This document shows, piece after piece, positions 43,361 through 51,889 of a stretch of 64,000 bases of DNA (position 1 is the stretch's first letter; every line of letters begins with the position of its first letter). A program made the position numbers and the translations under genes. The stretch lies in NCBI GenBank assembly GCA_030432635.1, contig JAUIMB010000002.1, positions 310,001 through 374,000 of the forward strand. Direction: 5' to 3'. The notes under the pieces were generated by a model. It had not been told where the DNA came from, did no database searches, and worked only from the letters and a program-made list of their open reading frames with translations. Source of the stretch: Bacteroidia bacterium. Lineage in GTDB: Bacteria > Bacteroidota > Bacteroidia > Flavobacteriales > Flavobacteriaceae.

Positions 43361-43789
43361 ATGATGAAAAAACTAGTAGCAATTTTATGTGTAGCCTTTT
43401 TTAGTTTTGGTGCATTTGCCCAAGAAAAAGTAGCTAAAATTGAATTTAAAACCGATGTCATTGATTACGGAACAATTGAAAAGGGTGCTGATGGTGTAAG
43501 GGTTTTTGAGTTTACAAATACAGGTAACGCTCCACTTATCATATCTAACGCAAAATCAACTTGTGGTTGTACTGTTCCTAATTGGCCAAAACAACCAATT
43601 ATGCCAGGTGAGTCGGGTGAAATTAAGGTTAAGTACGACACGAAACGTGTTAATCCGATAAGGAAAACAATTACTGTAACTTCAAATGCCGAGACACCAA
43701 GCGTTGCCTTGAAGATTAAGGGTGTAGTCGTAGATCCTAGCAAAACGAGTGTGTTGGAAAAGAAAGAAAAAAGCGTGATGGAACAATAA
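43361..43789 (+). CDS. DUF1573 secreted protein
   Basis: 142 aa; signal peptide, DYGTIEKGADGVRVFEFTNTGNAPLIISNAKSTCGCTVPNWP. Confidence 0.93.
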   Translation: MMKKLVAILCVAFFSFGAFAQEKVAKIEFKTDVIDYGTIEKGADGVRVFEFTNTGNAPLIISNAKSTCGCTVPNWPKQPIMPGESGEIKVKYDTKRVNPIRKTITVTSNAETPSVALKIKGVVVDPSKTSVLEKKEKSVMEQ

Positions 43790-43812
43790 TCCAACATCAC
43801 CTTAATAAGCAT

Positions 43813-43842
43813 AAAAAAACTCTCAATCTGAGAGTTTTTTTT
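43813..43842. terminator. bidirectional Rho-independent terminator between convergent genes
   Basis: aaaaaaactctca-atc-tgagagtttttttt; overlaps the stop codon of the minus-strand protease gene. Confidence 0.88.
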
Positions 43843-45187
43843 GTTTAAACACATCTTCCAATCTAAATTCAAAAGCCATGGTTTCACCATTGCGATCTAC
43901 CTTGAGGCGAATAAGTTTTCCGATATCATTTTTGAAATACTCCATGATACGTTGAAGTGAAATTTCATAGGATTGCTTTCCGTTAACCGATAAAATAACG
44001 TCTCCTACCTTCAGTCCAACTTTTTCAGCAGGTGATCCTGATCTAAGTTCTACAATGGAATATGAAGGTTTCAATGAATATTGGTAATGTGTTTGCAATT
44101 CAATTTGTGTGCTATTGGCTCCTTTATTTCCATAGCCAACCCTACCTCTATCCTCCTTCTCCTTGACAACCCTTGTCCCAGTTTGTTCTAAAATAATCCC
44201 ACTTCTATTATAGTAAAAAGGTGTTCTGAAATTACTGTTTTTCTTAAGAGTGATTTTAGAATTCTTATAATCAAAAACAATATTGAAGCGCTTCAAAATT
44301 TCCCCAGAGACACTTCCATTTCTATTTGTAATGCGTCTTGCATGCCCTAATGAGGAAGAATCAGGAAAAGCGGCATTGACATTGTTGAGCTCAAAACTCT
44401 TCAATTTAAATGACTTAACCTTTGAACGCTTTCCATAGACATTGCCACTTAATCCTTTCCCCAAAAAATCATCAAAGAACAACTGATTATATGGTATCAA
44501 ACCTAAACTAGGGTCTTCAAACAGCCAAAGTGCATCACTACTCCCAGTATCAATCAAAAGTTTGGTTGTAATGAAGGTCGAATCAATTTTCACCTCACTT
44601 TCGATGTAAGGCTTATTATTAAAAAAACTGAGGTCAAAAACTTCACATTTTTTACACCTTTTGGCCTTGTATTCTTCAGGTTTATGCAATTTCAAAACCT
44701 TAGTGATATAATTGATTTCAACCACAAAATTCTCAAAAACATCATATCCTATAATGCCATGCACGTTCACTCCCAACCTATTGCTAAAGTTCATCGACCC
44801 ATCAAATACCACATAGATATCTTGATTAATATTCAAGGCATTTCCTATCTTAAAGAAATTGCTTCTCGACCTAAGTGCTTCAATCGGTTGACTTCCTTCT
44901 CCCAGCCCTCTTAAGTAAATCGTTTCAACATTTTTTATTTGTAGTGAATCTGTATTTGTTATATTGAAAAGAATGGGTTTGCTCACACCTGTATCCAAAA
45001 TGAAAGACAATTCAACACCATTTATTTCTACAGGTAATATGATCAAGTTGTTGATAAGCCTAAACTTTATCTTGTCATAATCCATTCTTGGCAAATTAAA
45101 ACCACCTTGTCCATGTATTGAATATGAACAAACAATAACCAGCATCAAGCCAACTAATATGTTTTTGGTTTTAAGCATAAAAGACAT
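43823..45187 (-). CDS. PDZ-domain aspartyl protease family protein (two DTG motifs)
   Basis: 454 aa; FILDTGVSKP and LLIDTGSSDALW, C-terminal PDZ (SIVELRSGSPAEKVGLKVGDVILSVNGK). Confidence 0.9.
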   Translation of the reverse strand: MSFMLKTKNILVGLMLVIVCSYSIHGQGGFNLPRMDYDKIKFRLINNLIILPVEINGVELSFILDTGVSKPILFNITNTDSLQIKNVETIYLRGLGEGSQPIEALRSRSNFFKIGNALNINQDIYVVFDGSMNFSNRLGVNVHGIIGYDVFENFVVEINYITKVLKLHKPEEYKAKRCKKCEVFDLSFFNNKPYIESEVKIDSTFITTKLLIDTGSSDALWLFEDPSLGLIPYNQLFFDDFLGKGLSGNVYGKRSKVKSFKLKSFELNNVNAAFPDSSSLGHARRITNRNGSVSGEILKRFNIVFDYKNSKITLKKNSNFRTPFYYNRSGIILEQTGTRVVKEKEDRGRVGYGNKGANSTQIELQTHYQYSLKPSYSIVELRSGSPAEKVGLKVGDVILSVNGKQSYEISLQRIMEYFKNDIGKLIRLKVDRNGETMAFEFRLEDVFKQKKLSD

Positions 45188-45288
45188 AAAACAAGTTACA
45201 AATCTTTGAAAGATATCATATTTTTAACTTTATATTTTAAATAAAATTTAAGATAATTTTCAGAACTTTACCATCTAAATAAATAAAC

Positions 45289-46479
45289 ATGCCAACGATT
45301 TCCAAGAAAGGCTATGCAATGCCTGAATCTCCAATACGTAAACTTGTTCCATTTGCTGAAAAAGCCTATAAACAGGGAAAAACGGTTTACCACCTTAACA
45401 TAGGTCAGCCTGATATCAAAACGCCTCAAGTCGCTCTTGACGCTGTAAAAATCCACTCTTTGGATATTTTGGCCTATACGCGTTCTGAAGGTTCGGAAGA
45501 TTACAGAAAAAAAATCGCTGGCTATTATAAAAAACATGACATCAATGTTGAGCACGACGACATCATAGTTACAACAGGTGGCAGTGAAGCCCTTTTATTT
45601 GCTTTCGGAAGTATTATGGACATAGACGATGAGGTCATTATACCAGAACCGTTTTATGCCAACTATAACGGATTTGCCAGAGCTTCGGATGTAAAGATTG
45701 TTCCTGTCATCTCTAAAATTGAAGATAATTTTGCCTTGCCTCCAATTGAGGAATTTGAAAAACTAATTACACCTTACACTAAGGCGATCATGATTTGCAA
45801 TCCAGGCAATCCAACAGGTTACCTCTATTCCAAGGATGAAATTCGGAAATTGGCCAGCATCGTAAAACGTCACGATCTGTTTCTTATTGCTGATGAAGTA
45901 TATCGTGAATTTGTCTATGATGGAGCTTCACATTACTCCATACTTCAAGAGGAAGGCTTGGAAGATTATGCTATTGTAATTGATTCCGTATCAAAACGTT
46001 ACAGCATGTGTGGCGCACGTATTGGAAGTTTGGTTTCCAAAAACAAGGAAGTCATTAAAACAGCATTAAAATTCGCCCAAGCGCGATTAAGTCCTCCAAC
46101 CTTGGCACAAATTGCCAGTGAAGCTGCCTTAGACACACCACAAAGTTATTTTGATGAAGTGATTGACGAATATGTTGAACGTCGAAATCTTCTCATCGAA
46201 GAACTCAACAAAATTGAAGGCGTAAAAGTTGGAACGCCTAGAGGAGCGTTCTATTGTATTGCTGAGTTACCAATCAAAAATTCAGACCTCTTTGCACAGT
46301 GGTTGTTGGAGTCGTTTGATATTGATGGTGAAACCGTTATGGTTGCTCCTGCTGCTGGTTTCTATAGCACTCCAGGTGTTGGACTGAATCAAGTGCGTAT
46401 TGCCTACGTATTGAATATTGAAAGTATCAAAAAGGCCGTCCATATTCTAAAGGAAGCTCTCAAGGTGTACCAAGATTAA
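45289..46479 (+). CDS. pyridoxal phosphate-dependent aminotransferase (class I/II, AspC-like)
   Basis: 396 aa; NPGNPTGYLYSKDE, SVSKRYSMCGARIGSL (PLP Lys), NQVRIAYVL. Confidence 0.94.
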   Translation: MPTISKKGYAMPESPIRKLVPFAEKAYKQGKTVYHLNIGQPDIKTPQVALDAVKIHSLDILAYTRSEGSEDYRKKIAGYYKKHDINVEHDDIIVTTGGSEALLFAFGSIMDIDDEVIIPEPFYANYNGFARASDVKIVPVISKIEDNFALPPIEEFEKLITPYTKAIMICNPGNPTGYLYSKDEIRKLASIVKRHDLFLIADEVYREFVYDGASHYSILQEEGLEDYAIVIDSVSKRYSMCGARIGSLVSKNKEVIKTALKFAQARLSPPTLAQIASEAALDTPQSYFDEVIDEYVERRNLLIEELNKIEGVKVGTPRGAFYCIAELPIKNSDLFAQWLLESFDIDGETVMVAPAAGFYSTPGVGLNQVRIAYVLNIESIKKAVHILKEALKVYQD

Positions 46480-47492
46480 TGCAAATCCAACAAAACATAT
46501 CCTTAAAACCTTACAATACCTTTGGTATTGAAGTTAAGGCAAAGCAGTTTATTTCAGTCACTTCGATTGAAGACCTAAAAGCTATTTATGTCTCTAATGA
46601 ATTTCCGAAAAAATTCATTTTAGGAGGTGGAAGCAACATGCTATTGACCAATGACATTGATGCGCTTGTTCTTCATATGAATCTAAAGGGAAAACAAATT
46701 GTATCCAAAACTGAAAACGATGTTTTGGTTGAATGCCAAGCAGGTGAAAATTGGCACCAATTTGTACTATGGTGTTTGGATCATGATTTTGGCGGACTCG
46801 AAAATTTATCCCTCATTCCTGGAAATGTTGGATCTAGCCCAATACAAAATATAGGTGCCTATGGTGTAGAATTAAAGGACTCGTTTCACTCTTGTAAAGC
46901 CCTTGACCTAGAGACCTTGGAATTAAAGACCTTTAACAATGATGATTGCGAATTTGCATATAGAAACTCCATTTTCAAACAACAAGCAAAAGGCAAATAT
47001 ATCATTGTAAGTGTGACGTTCAGGTTGAGCACAAAGCACCATAAATTGCATACGGATTATGGCGCCATCAATTCAGCTTTGAAAACGATGCAAATTACCA
47101 ATCCAACCATTCAGGATATTTCAAAAGCGGTCATTTCCATTAGAGAAGATAAACTACCCAATCCAAAGGATATAGGAAATTCGGGCAGTTTCTTTAAAAA
47201 CCCAATCATTTCAAAGCAAGACTTTTTAGAACTCCAGAAAAATTTTCCAGAGGTTCCTCATTATGTCGTTTCAGATACTCAAATTAAAGTTCCTGCAGGC
47301 TGGCTTATTGAACATGCTGGATTTAAAGGAAAGACCTTTGGAAACCATGGTGTTCATAAAAAACAAGCTTTAGTCCTTGTGAATTATGGAGGTGCAAGTG
47401 GAAAAGATATTCTCAGGCTTTCAGAGTTGATCCAAAAAACAGTGCTACGCATTTTTAATATTCGAATAAACGCTGAGGTCAATATTTTTTAG
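46479..47492 (+). CDS. murB: UDP-N-acetylmuramate dehydrogenase
   Basis: 337 aa; KPYNTFGIEVKAK, LGGGSNMLLT, LSLIPGNVGSSPIQNIGAYGVE, GNSGSFFKNP. Confidence 0.97.
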   Translation: MQIQQNISLKPYNTFGIEVKAKQFISVTSIEDLKAIYVSNEFPKKFILGGGSNMLLTNDIDALVLHMNLKGKQIVSKTENDVLVECQAGENWHQFVLWCLDHDFGGLENLSLIPGNVGSSPIQNIGAYGVELKDSFHSCKALDLETLELKTFNNDDCEFAYRNSIFKQQAKGKYIIVSVTFRLSTKHHKLHTDYGAINSALKTMQITNPTIQDISKAVISIREDKLPNPKDIGNSGSFFKNPIISKQDFLELQKNFPEVPHYVVSDTQIKVPAGWLIEHAGFKGKTFGNHGVHKKQALVLVNYGGASGKDILRLSELIQKTVLRIFNIRINAEVNIF

Positions 47493-47532
47493 AATGGCTT
47501 GACGAAGTGTAGTCTCCTATACAACAAATAAA

Positions 47533-47562
47533 AGCCACAAATTAATGTGGCCCTTATTTTAC
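47533..47562 (+). terminator. possible weak terminator after murB
   Basis: gccaca-aattaa-tgtggc followed by ccttatttt. Confidence 0.45.
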
Positions 47563-47667
47563 TATAGAATAGATTTTGAAAATGCTATTAATCAAACGTT
47601 TTTTCAGGGAAAAAAATACTACTCTCTAGAATTTTATTTTAAACAGGCACAAACCTGTTATCCTTAT

Positions 47668-47702
47668 TTTGTAATTTTACGAATTCAATATATATACGTT
47701 TG
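47668..47702 (+). promoter_or_regulatory. candidate promoter of the ECF sigma/anti-sigma operon
   Basis: TTTG (47668-47671), 23 nt spacer, TACGTTTG (47695-47702); inverted repeat AACAGG-N6-CCTGTT at 47642-47659 just upstream. Confidence 0.45.
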
Positions 47703-47753
47703 AAACATTCTTTTTAGATGTTTTACTAGTAATTTTTTTTAAATCCTCTGTTT

Positions 47754-48284
47754 TTGGGTAATTCTATAGAAGAACAAATAGTGGCATTACTTGCCAAAGG
47801 AGACAAAAAGGCACTTGACCTTTTATATGCAAACTATGCAGACACTTTGTATGGAGTTATCTTAAAGGTGACTATCAATGAAGAAATAGCCCAAGATGCG
47901 CTTCAGGAAACTTTTGTCAAAGTATGGAAAAATGCAAAAAAATATGATTCCAAAAAGGCAAAACTTTTTACTTGGCTGTTCAGAATTGCCAAGAATACTG
48001 CCATTGATAAACTGAGAAGTTTCAACAATCGCTATGAGAAGGAAGTCCAAATTGATAAATCTGACGTATATATACTACCAACAGCAAATTTAAATCAAGA
48101 TGTATTGGATTTAAAAGCGCATGTTGCAAGACTGGATGAAAAGTATCAAATTGTCTTGAAAGCCTTGTTTTTTGAAGGCATGACCCAACAAGAAGCAAGT
48201 GATGAACTTGACATTCCGTTAGGTACGATAAAGTCCAGATTAAAAATTGGGTTACGTGAGCTCAAAAAAGTTTATGACCCATAA
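47754..48284 (+). CDS. ECF-type RNA polymerase sigma factor
   Basis: 176 aa; region 2 (DALQETFVKVWKNAKKYDSKKAKLFTWLFRIAKNTAIDKLR) and region 4 (GMTQQEASDELDIPLGTIKSRLKIGLRELK); apparent TTG start. Confidence 0.93.
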   Translation: MGNSIEEQIVALLAKGDKKALDLLYANYADTLYGVILKVTINEEIAQDALQETFVKVWKNAKKYDSKKAKLFTWLFRIAKNTAIDKLRSFNNRYEKEVQIDKSDVYILPTANLNQDVLDLKAHVARLDEKYQIVLKALFFEGMTQQEASDELDIPLGTIKSRLKIGLRELKKVYDP

Positions 48285-48295
48285 ACAGCAATACT

Positions 48296-49087
48296 ATGGA
48301 AAAAAAATTACATACTTTTTTTCAGTCTGGTCTACTTGACAAGTACGTACTAGCTGAAACCTCTGCTTCAGAAAGCCTGAAGGTAGAGTATTTTATTAAG
48401 AACTTTCCAGAAGTTGAAAGTGAATATTTAAGGTTACAAGATCACCTTAACATATTGGCCAAAGCAGATGCAATTGAAGCTCCTGCATTTATTCTGGATA
48501 ACATAAAGGAGGCTTTGAATGATGAATCCGTGCCTGTTATCTCCATGGATCGACGTCAACGTAAAACACCTTGGTACAGCATCGCTGCAAGTATTATTGC
48601 TCTTGTTTTTGCTGGTGCCTCATTTATGATGTATCAACAAAACAAGGAATTACGTACCGAAAATCAGGTTGTCGTTGATGAAGTTTTCGATTTGAGAGGC
48701 GATATTGAGGAAAATAACAAAAAACTTGATGACATCATGCGTCAGTTTTTAAAGCTCAATAATCCTGAAACCGAAAAGTACGTTTTACGAGGTAACGAAC
48801 GTGCCAAGGATTTAAAAACTGTAGCTTATATCAATGCCGAAGAGAAAACCTCAATGATTGATGTTGTCTCTCTACCTCAGCTTCCTGAAAATCACACTTA
48901 TCAGATTTGGGCTGAATTACAGGATCGCATGGTTAATCTTGGTATATTAGATCCTTCGCAACGCGAATTGCAATCCATTCCTTATATGGAAGACGCCTTA
49001 GGGTTGAGTATTACCATTGAACCCAATGACGAAAACCCAGAAGATAATGCAGTTGCAGAAATCATACTGAAAAACAGAAATAATTAA
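48296..49087 (+). CDS. anti-sigma factor (RskA-type C-terminal domain)
   Basis: 263 aa; one TM segment, C-terminal VSLPQLPENHTYQIWAELQDRMVNLGIL; directly downstream of the ECF gene. Confidence 0.9.
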   Translation: MEKKLHTFFQSGLLDKYVLAETSASESLKVEYFIKNFPEVESEYLRLQDHLNILAKADAIEAPAFILDNIKEALNDESVPVISMDRRQRKTPWYSIAASIIALVFAGASFMMYQQNKELRTENQVVVDEVFDLRGDIEENNKKLDDIMRQFLKLNNPETEKYVLRGNERAKDLKTVAYINAEEKTSMIDVVSLPQLPENHTYQIWAELQDRMVNLGILDPSQRELQSIPYMEDALGLSITIEPNDENPEDNAVAEIILKNRNN

Positions 49088-49108
49088 TAGCACATTTTTC
49101 TACATTTA

Positions 49109-49142
49109 AAAAGCCATTTTCAAAATTTTGAAAATGGCTTTT
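49109..49142. terminator. bidirectional terminator (34-nt perfect palindrome)
   Basis: AAAAGCCATTTTCAAAATTTTGAAAATGGCTTTT between convergent anti-sigma and aquaporin genes. Confidence 0.85.
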
Positions 49143-49168
49143 GTTTTATGTATGGCATTCTTCTTGAC

Positions 49169-49855
49169 CTATTTTTTATCAAAAAATGCCTTGTGAATAA
49201 ATCCTGCCATAATTGCACCTGCAATTGGAGCCAACCAAAACAACCATAGTTGTGAAGTATACTCTGCTCCAGCAAATAATGCCTGACTTGTAGAACGTGC
49301 TGGATTGACTGAGGTATTGGAAATAGGGATGCTAATTAAGTGAATTAATGTAAGTCCTAAACCAATGGCAATAGGTGCAAAACCCTTAGGTGCTCTTACA
49401 TTTGTGCTTCCCAAAATGATGAGTAGAAAGAACATCGTTAATAAAAATTCGGCTACAAATACAGCCATTAAACTGTACTTTCCTGGAGATAACTCATCAT
49501 AACCATTTGAAGCAAAACTGCCAATCTCCACAAAATCAGATTTTCCTGTTAGAATCAAATACAAGGCTCCTGCTGCTACTGTTGCTCCAATAACCTGAAC
49601 AACAATGTAACCAATCAAATCTTTTACAGGAAACTTTCCCGCTGCCCAAAGTCCGAGTGAAACTGCAGGATTAAAATGCCCTCCCGAAATGTGTCCAACA
49701 GCATAAGCCATGGTCAATACTGTCAAACCAAATGCCAATGCTACACCAGCAAAACCGATACCTAATTCTGGGAATGCAGCTGCAAAAACTGCACTACCAC
49801 AACCACCAAAAACAAGCCAAAATGTTCCGAAGAATTCTGCTAATAATTTTTTCAT
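49169..49855 (-). CDS. aqpZ: aquaporin Z (MIP family)
   Basis: 228 aa; [13 protein letters not shown] and [12 protein letters not shown] double NPA motifs, [17 protein letters not shown]. Confidence 0.96.
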   Translation of the reverse strand: MKKLLAEFFGTFWLVFGGCGSAVFAAAFPELGIGFAGVALAFGLTVLTMAYAVGHISGGHFNPAVSLGLWAAGKFPVKDLIGYIVVQVIGATVAAGALYLILTGKSDFVEIGSFASNGYDELSPGKYSLMAVFVAEFLLTMFFLLIILGSTNVRAPKGFAPIAIGLGLTLIHLISIPISNTSVNPARSTSQALFAGAEYTSQLWLFWLAPIAGAIMAGFIHKAFFDKK

Positions 49856-50012
49856 AATTGATAATGTTTAGTTAGTTAAAAATTTTAATGTATTAATTCT
49901 AAGACACTTAAACAACTCTAAAAGTCACATAAAAAGGGATTTATCATTTATTAGGTATAAATTAAGAACCAAAACCTTCAGAAATACCTATCTTTGCATA
50001 AATTCATTTTCA

Positions 50013-50216
50013 ATGAAACTTATATTAATTACCCTTATACTTTTAGGCTTGGCGGTAGCAGGAATTGCCATCAAAATATGGGCAAAAAAAGATGGGAAGT
50101 TCGCAGGTACTTGTGCGAGCCAAAATCCAATGCTCAATCAAGAAGGAGAAGCCTGTGGTTTCTGCGGTAAAACTCCTGATCAATTTGAAAATTGTAACGA
50201 ACCTCAACACACCTAA
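50013..50216 (+). CDS. small Cys-rich membrane-anchored protein (67 aa)
   Basis: One N-terminal TM plus GTCASQNPMLNQEGEACGFCGKTPDQFENCNEP; TATCTTTG -7-like element at 49989-49996. Confidence 0.65.
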   Translation: MKLILITLILLGLAVAGIAIKIWAKKDGKFAGTCASQNPMLNQEGEACGFCGKTPDQFENCNEPQHT

Positions 50217-50222
50217 TCTTCA

Positions 50223-51335
50223 TTGTTCATGCTAGAGGTGCTTTTGTGCATTTTTATTGCAGTTGTTGGGATTCAACTGATTTATTATGGACTAATTTTC
50301 GGAAGGTTTCCGAATCGAAAAACCAAAACACCCAAACCCAAAAAAATTGGTGTTTCTGTACTTATCTGTGCAAAAAATGAAGCAGAGAACCTCAAACGAC
50401 TTCTTCCTTTGCTCGTAAAGCAAAACTATGACACATTTGAAATAGTACTGATCAATGATGGATCGACAGATGACTCCTTAATCATCATGAACGATTTCAA
50501 AAAAAACTATGATAACATTAAGGTTGTTGATGTCAAACCTGTTGAGAAGTTTTGGGGAAACAAAAAGTATGCGCTCACCTTGGGCATTAAGGCAGCAAGT
50601 CATGATTTTCTATTGTTTACAGACGCTGATTGCCAACCTATGTCAAGTCAATGGATTTCATATATGAGCAGCCACTTTACAAATAAAAAATCCATCGTAA
50701 TTGGTTATGGAGCCTACGAAAAAGTGAAGGGTTCATTGTTGAACCTTCTCATTCGGTTTGAAACTTTTATGACAGCAGTTCAATACCTTTCCTATGCAAA
50801 TATTGGCTTACCATATATGGCAGTTGGAAGAAATCTAGCCTATCGAAAGGAGCTATTTTTTGAGGCTAAAGGATTTATGAATCACATGGATGTCATGTCT
50901 GGTGATGATGATCTTTTTATCAACCAAGTCGCAACTAAAGACAATGTTGCCATTTGTATTTCTGAAAACAGTTTTACCACATCTGAGCCTAAACGAAGTT
51001 TTAAATCCTGGATACTTCAAAAGCGACGACATGTTAGTACGGCCAGCCATTACAAGTTTAAGCATAAGTTTTTATTAGCTACATTTTACAGCTCTCAAAT
51101 CCTCTTTTGGATATTGGCTATCATTTTAGGTGTTTCACTCTTTCAATGGAAAATAGTCATAGCACTTATCGTACTGCGCTTTACTGTACAGTATTTAAGT
51201 CTTTACTTTGCAGCAAAATCGCTTAAAGAAACGGCTATTATCCTATGGCTTCCATTTTTGGAAATCATCTTGATTAATATTCAATTCTTTATATTTATCA
51301 AAAATCTCAGTTCAAAACCTAACCATTGGAAATAA
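50223..51335 (+). CDS. glycosyltransferase family 2 membrane protein
   Basis: 370 aa; VSVLICAKNEAENLKRLLP, LINDGSTDDS, DADCQP, KRRHVSTASHYK, C-terminal TM segments. Confidence 0.92.
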   Translation: MFMLEVLLCIFIAVVGIQLIYYGLIFGRFPNRKTKTPKPKKIGVSVLICAKNEAENLKRLLPLLVKQNYDTFEIVLINDGSTDDSLIIMNDFKKNYDNIKVVDVKPVEKFWGNKKYALTLGIKAASHDFLLFTDADCQPMSSQWISYMSSHFTNKKSIVIGYGAYEKVKGSLLNLLIRFETFMTAVQYLSYANIGLPYMAVGRNLAYRKELFFEAKGFMNHMDVMSGDDDLFINQVATKDNVAICISENSFTTSEPKRSFKSWILQKRRHVSTASHYKFKHKFLLATFYSSQILFWILAIILGVSLFQWKIVIALIVLRFTVQYLSLYFAAKSLKETAIILWLPFLEIILINIQFFIFIKNLSSKPNHWK

Positions 51336-51889
51336 AAGATGCCATAGAAAAAGCTAAGCAAAATGATCAGATTGCTTTTAATTTTCTATTGGATAGCTTT
51401 TGGAATATTGTTTACGGATTTCAGCTTAAAAGAACACAGAATGAGAACGATGCTGAAGATATTACCATACAGACCTTCTCAAAAGCCTTTGATAAAATAA
51501 GCACATACAATGACAAGTATGAGTTTCAAACTTGGCTGATTACCATTTCAAAGAACATTCATATTGATCTAATACGAAAACAGAGGTCTACAATTTCTGG
51601 ACAAACCAATAGCAGTGAAGAAGATGATTATCACAGTATTATAGATGATTCTCCCAGTGCCGAAGACAAATTAATAACAGAACAAAACTTGGCTAAACTT
51701 CTTCGCGATATTAAAAAGTTAAAACCGCATTACCAAGAAGTTATCAACCTGAGATACTTCCAAGAATTGAGCTACAAAGAAATTTCTGAACAACTCGATG
51801 AACCCATGAACAATGTTAAGGTCAAACTATTGCGTGCAAAAAAACTTTTGGCTGAAATAATTAAGGATAATAATGATTTTCAGCCTTAG
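51326..51889 (+). CDS. ECF/sigma-70 family RNA polymerase sigma factor
   Basis: 187 aa; DAEDITIQTFSKAFDKISTY...FQTWLITISKNIHIDLIRKQR and INLRYFQELSYKEISEQLDEPMNNVKVKLLRAKKLL; TTG start overlapping the upstream gene. Confidence 0.93.
   Translation: MEIKDAIEKAKQNDQIAFNFLLDSFWNIVYGFQLKRTQNENDAEDITIQTFSKAFDKISTYNDKYEFQTWLITISKNIHIDLIRKQRSTISGQTNSSEEDDYHSIIDDSPSAEDKLITEQNLAKLLRDIKKLKPHYQEVINLRYFQELSYKEISEQLDEPMNNVKVKLLRAKKLLAEIIKDNNDFQP

Noticed and set aside
47490-47520. cttgacgaagtgtagtctcc after murB as a third repeat copy
   Set aside because: Only weak resemblance to the CGAGCGCAGTC core; no second arm visible.
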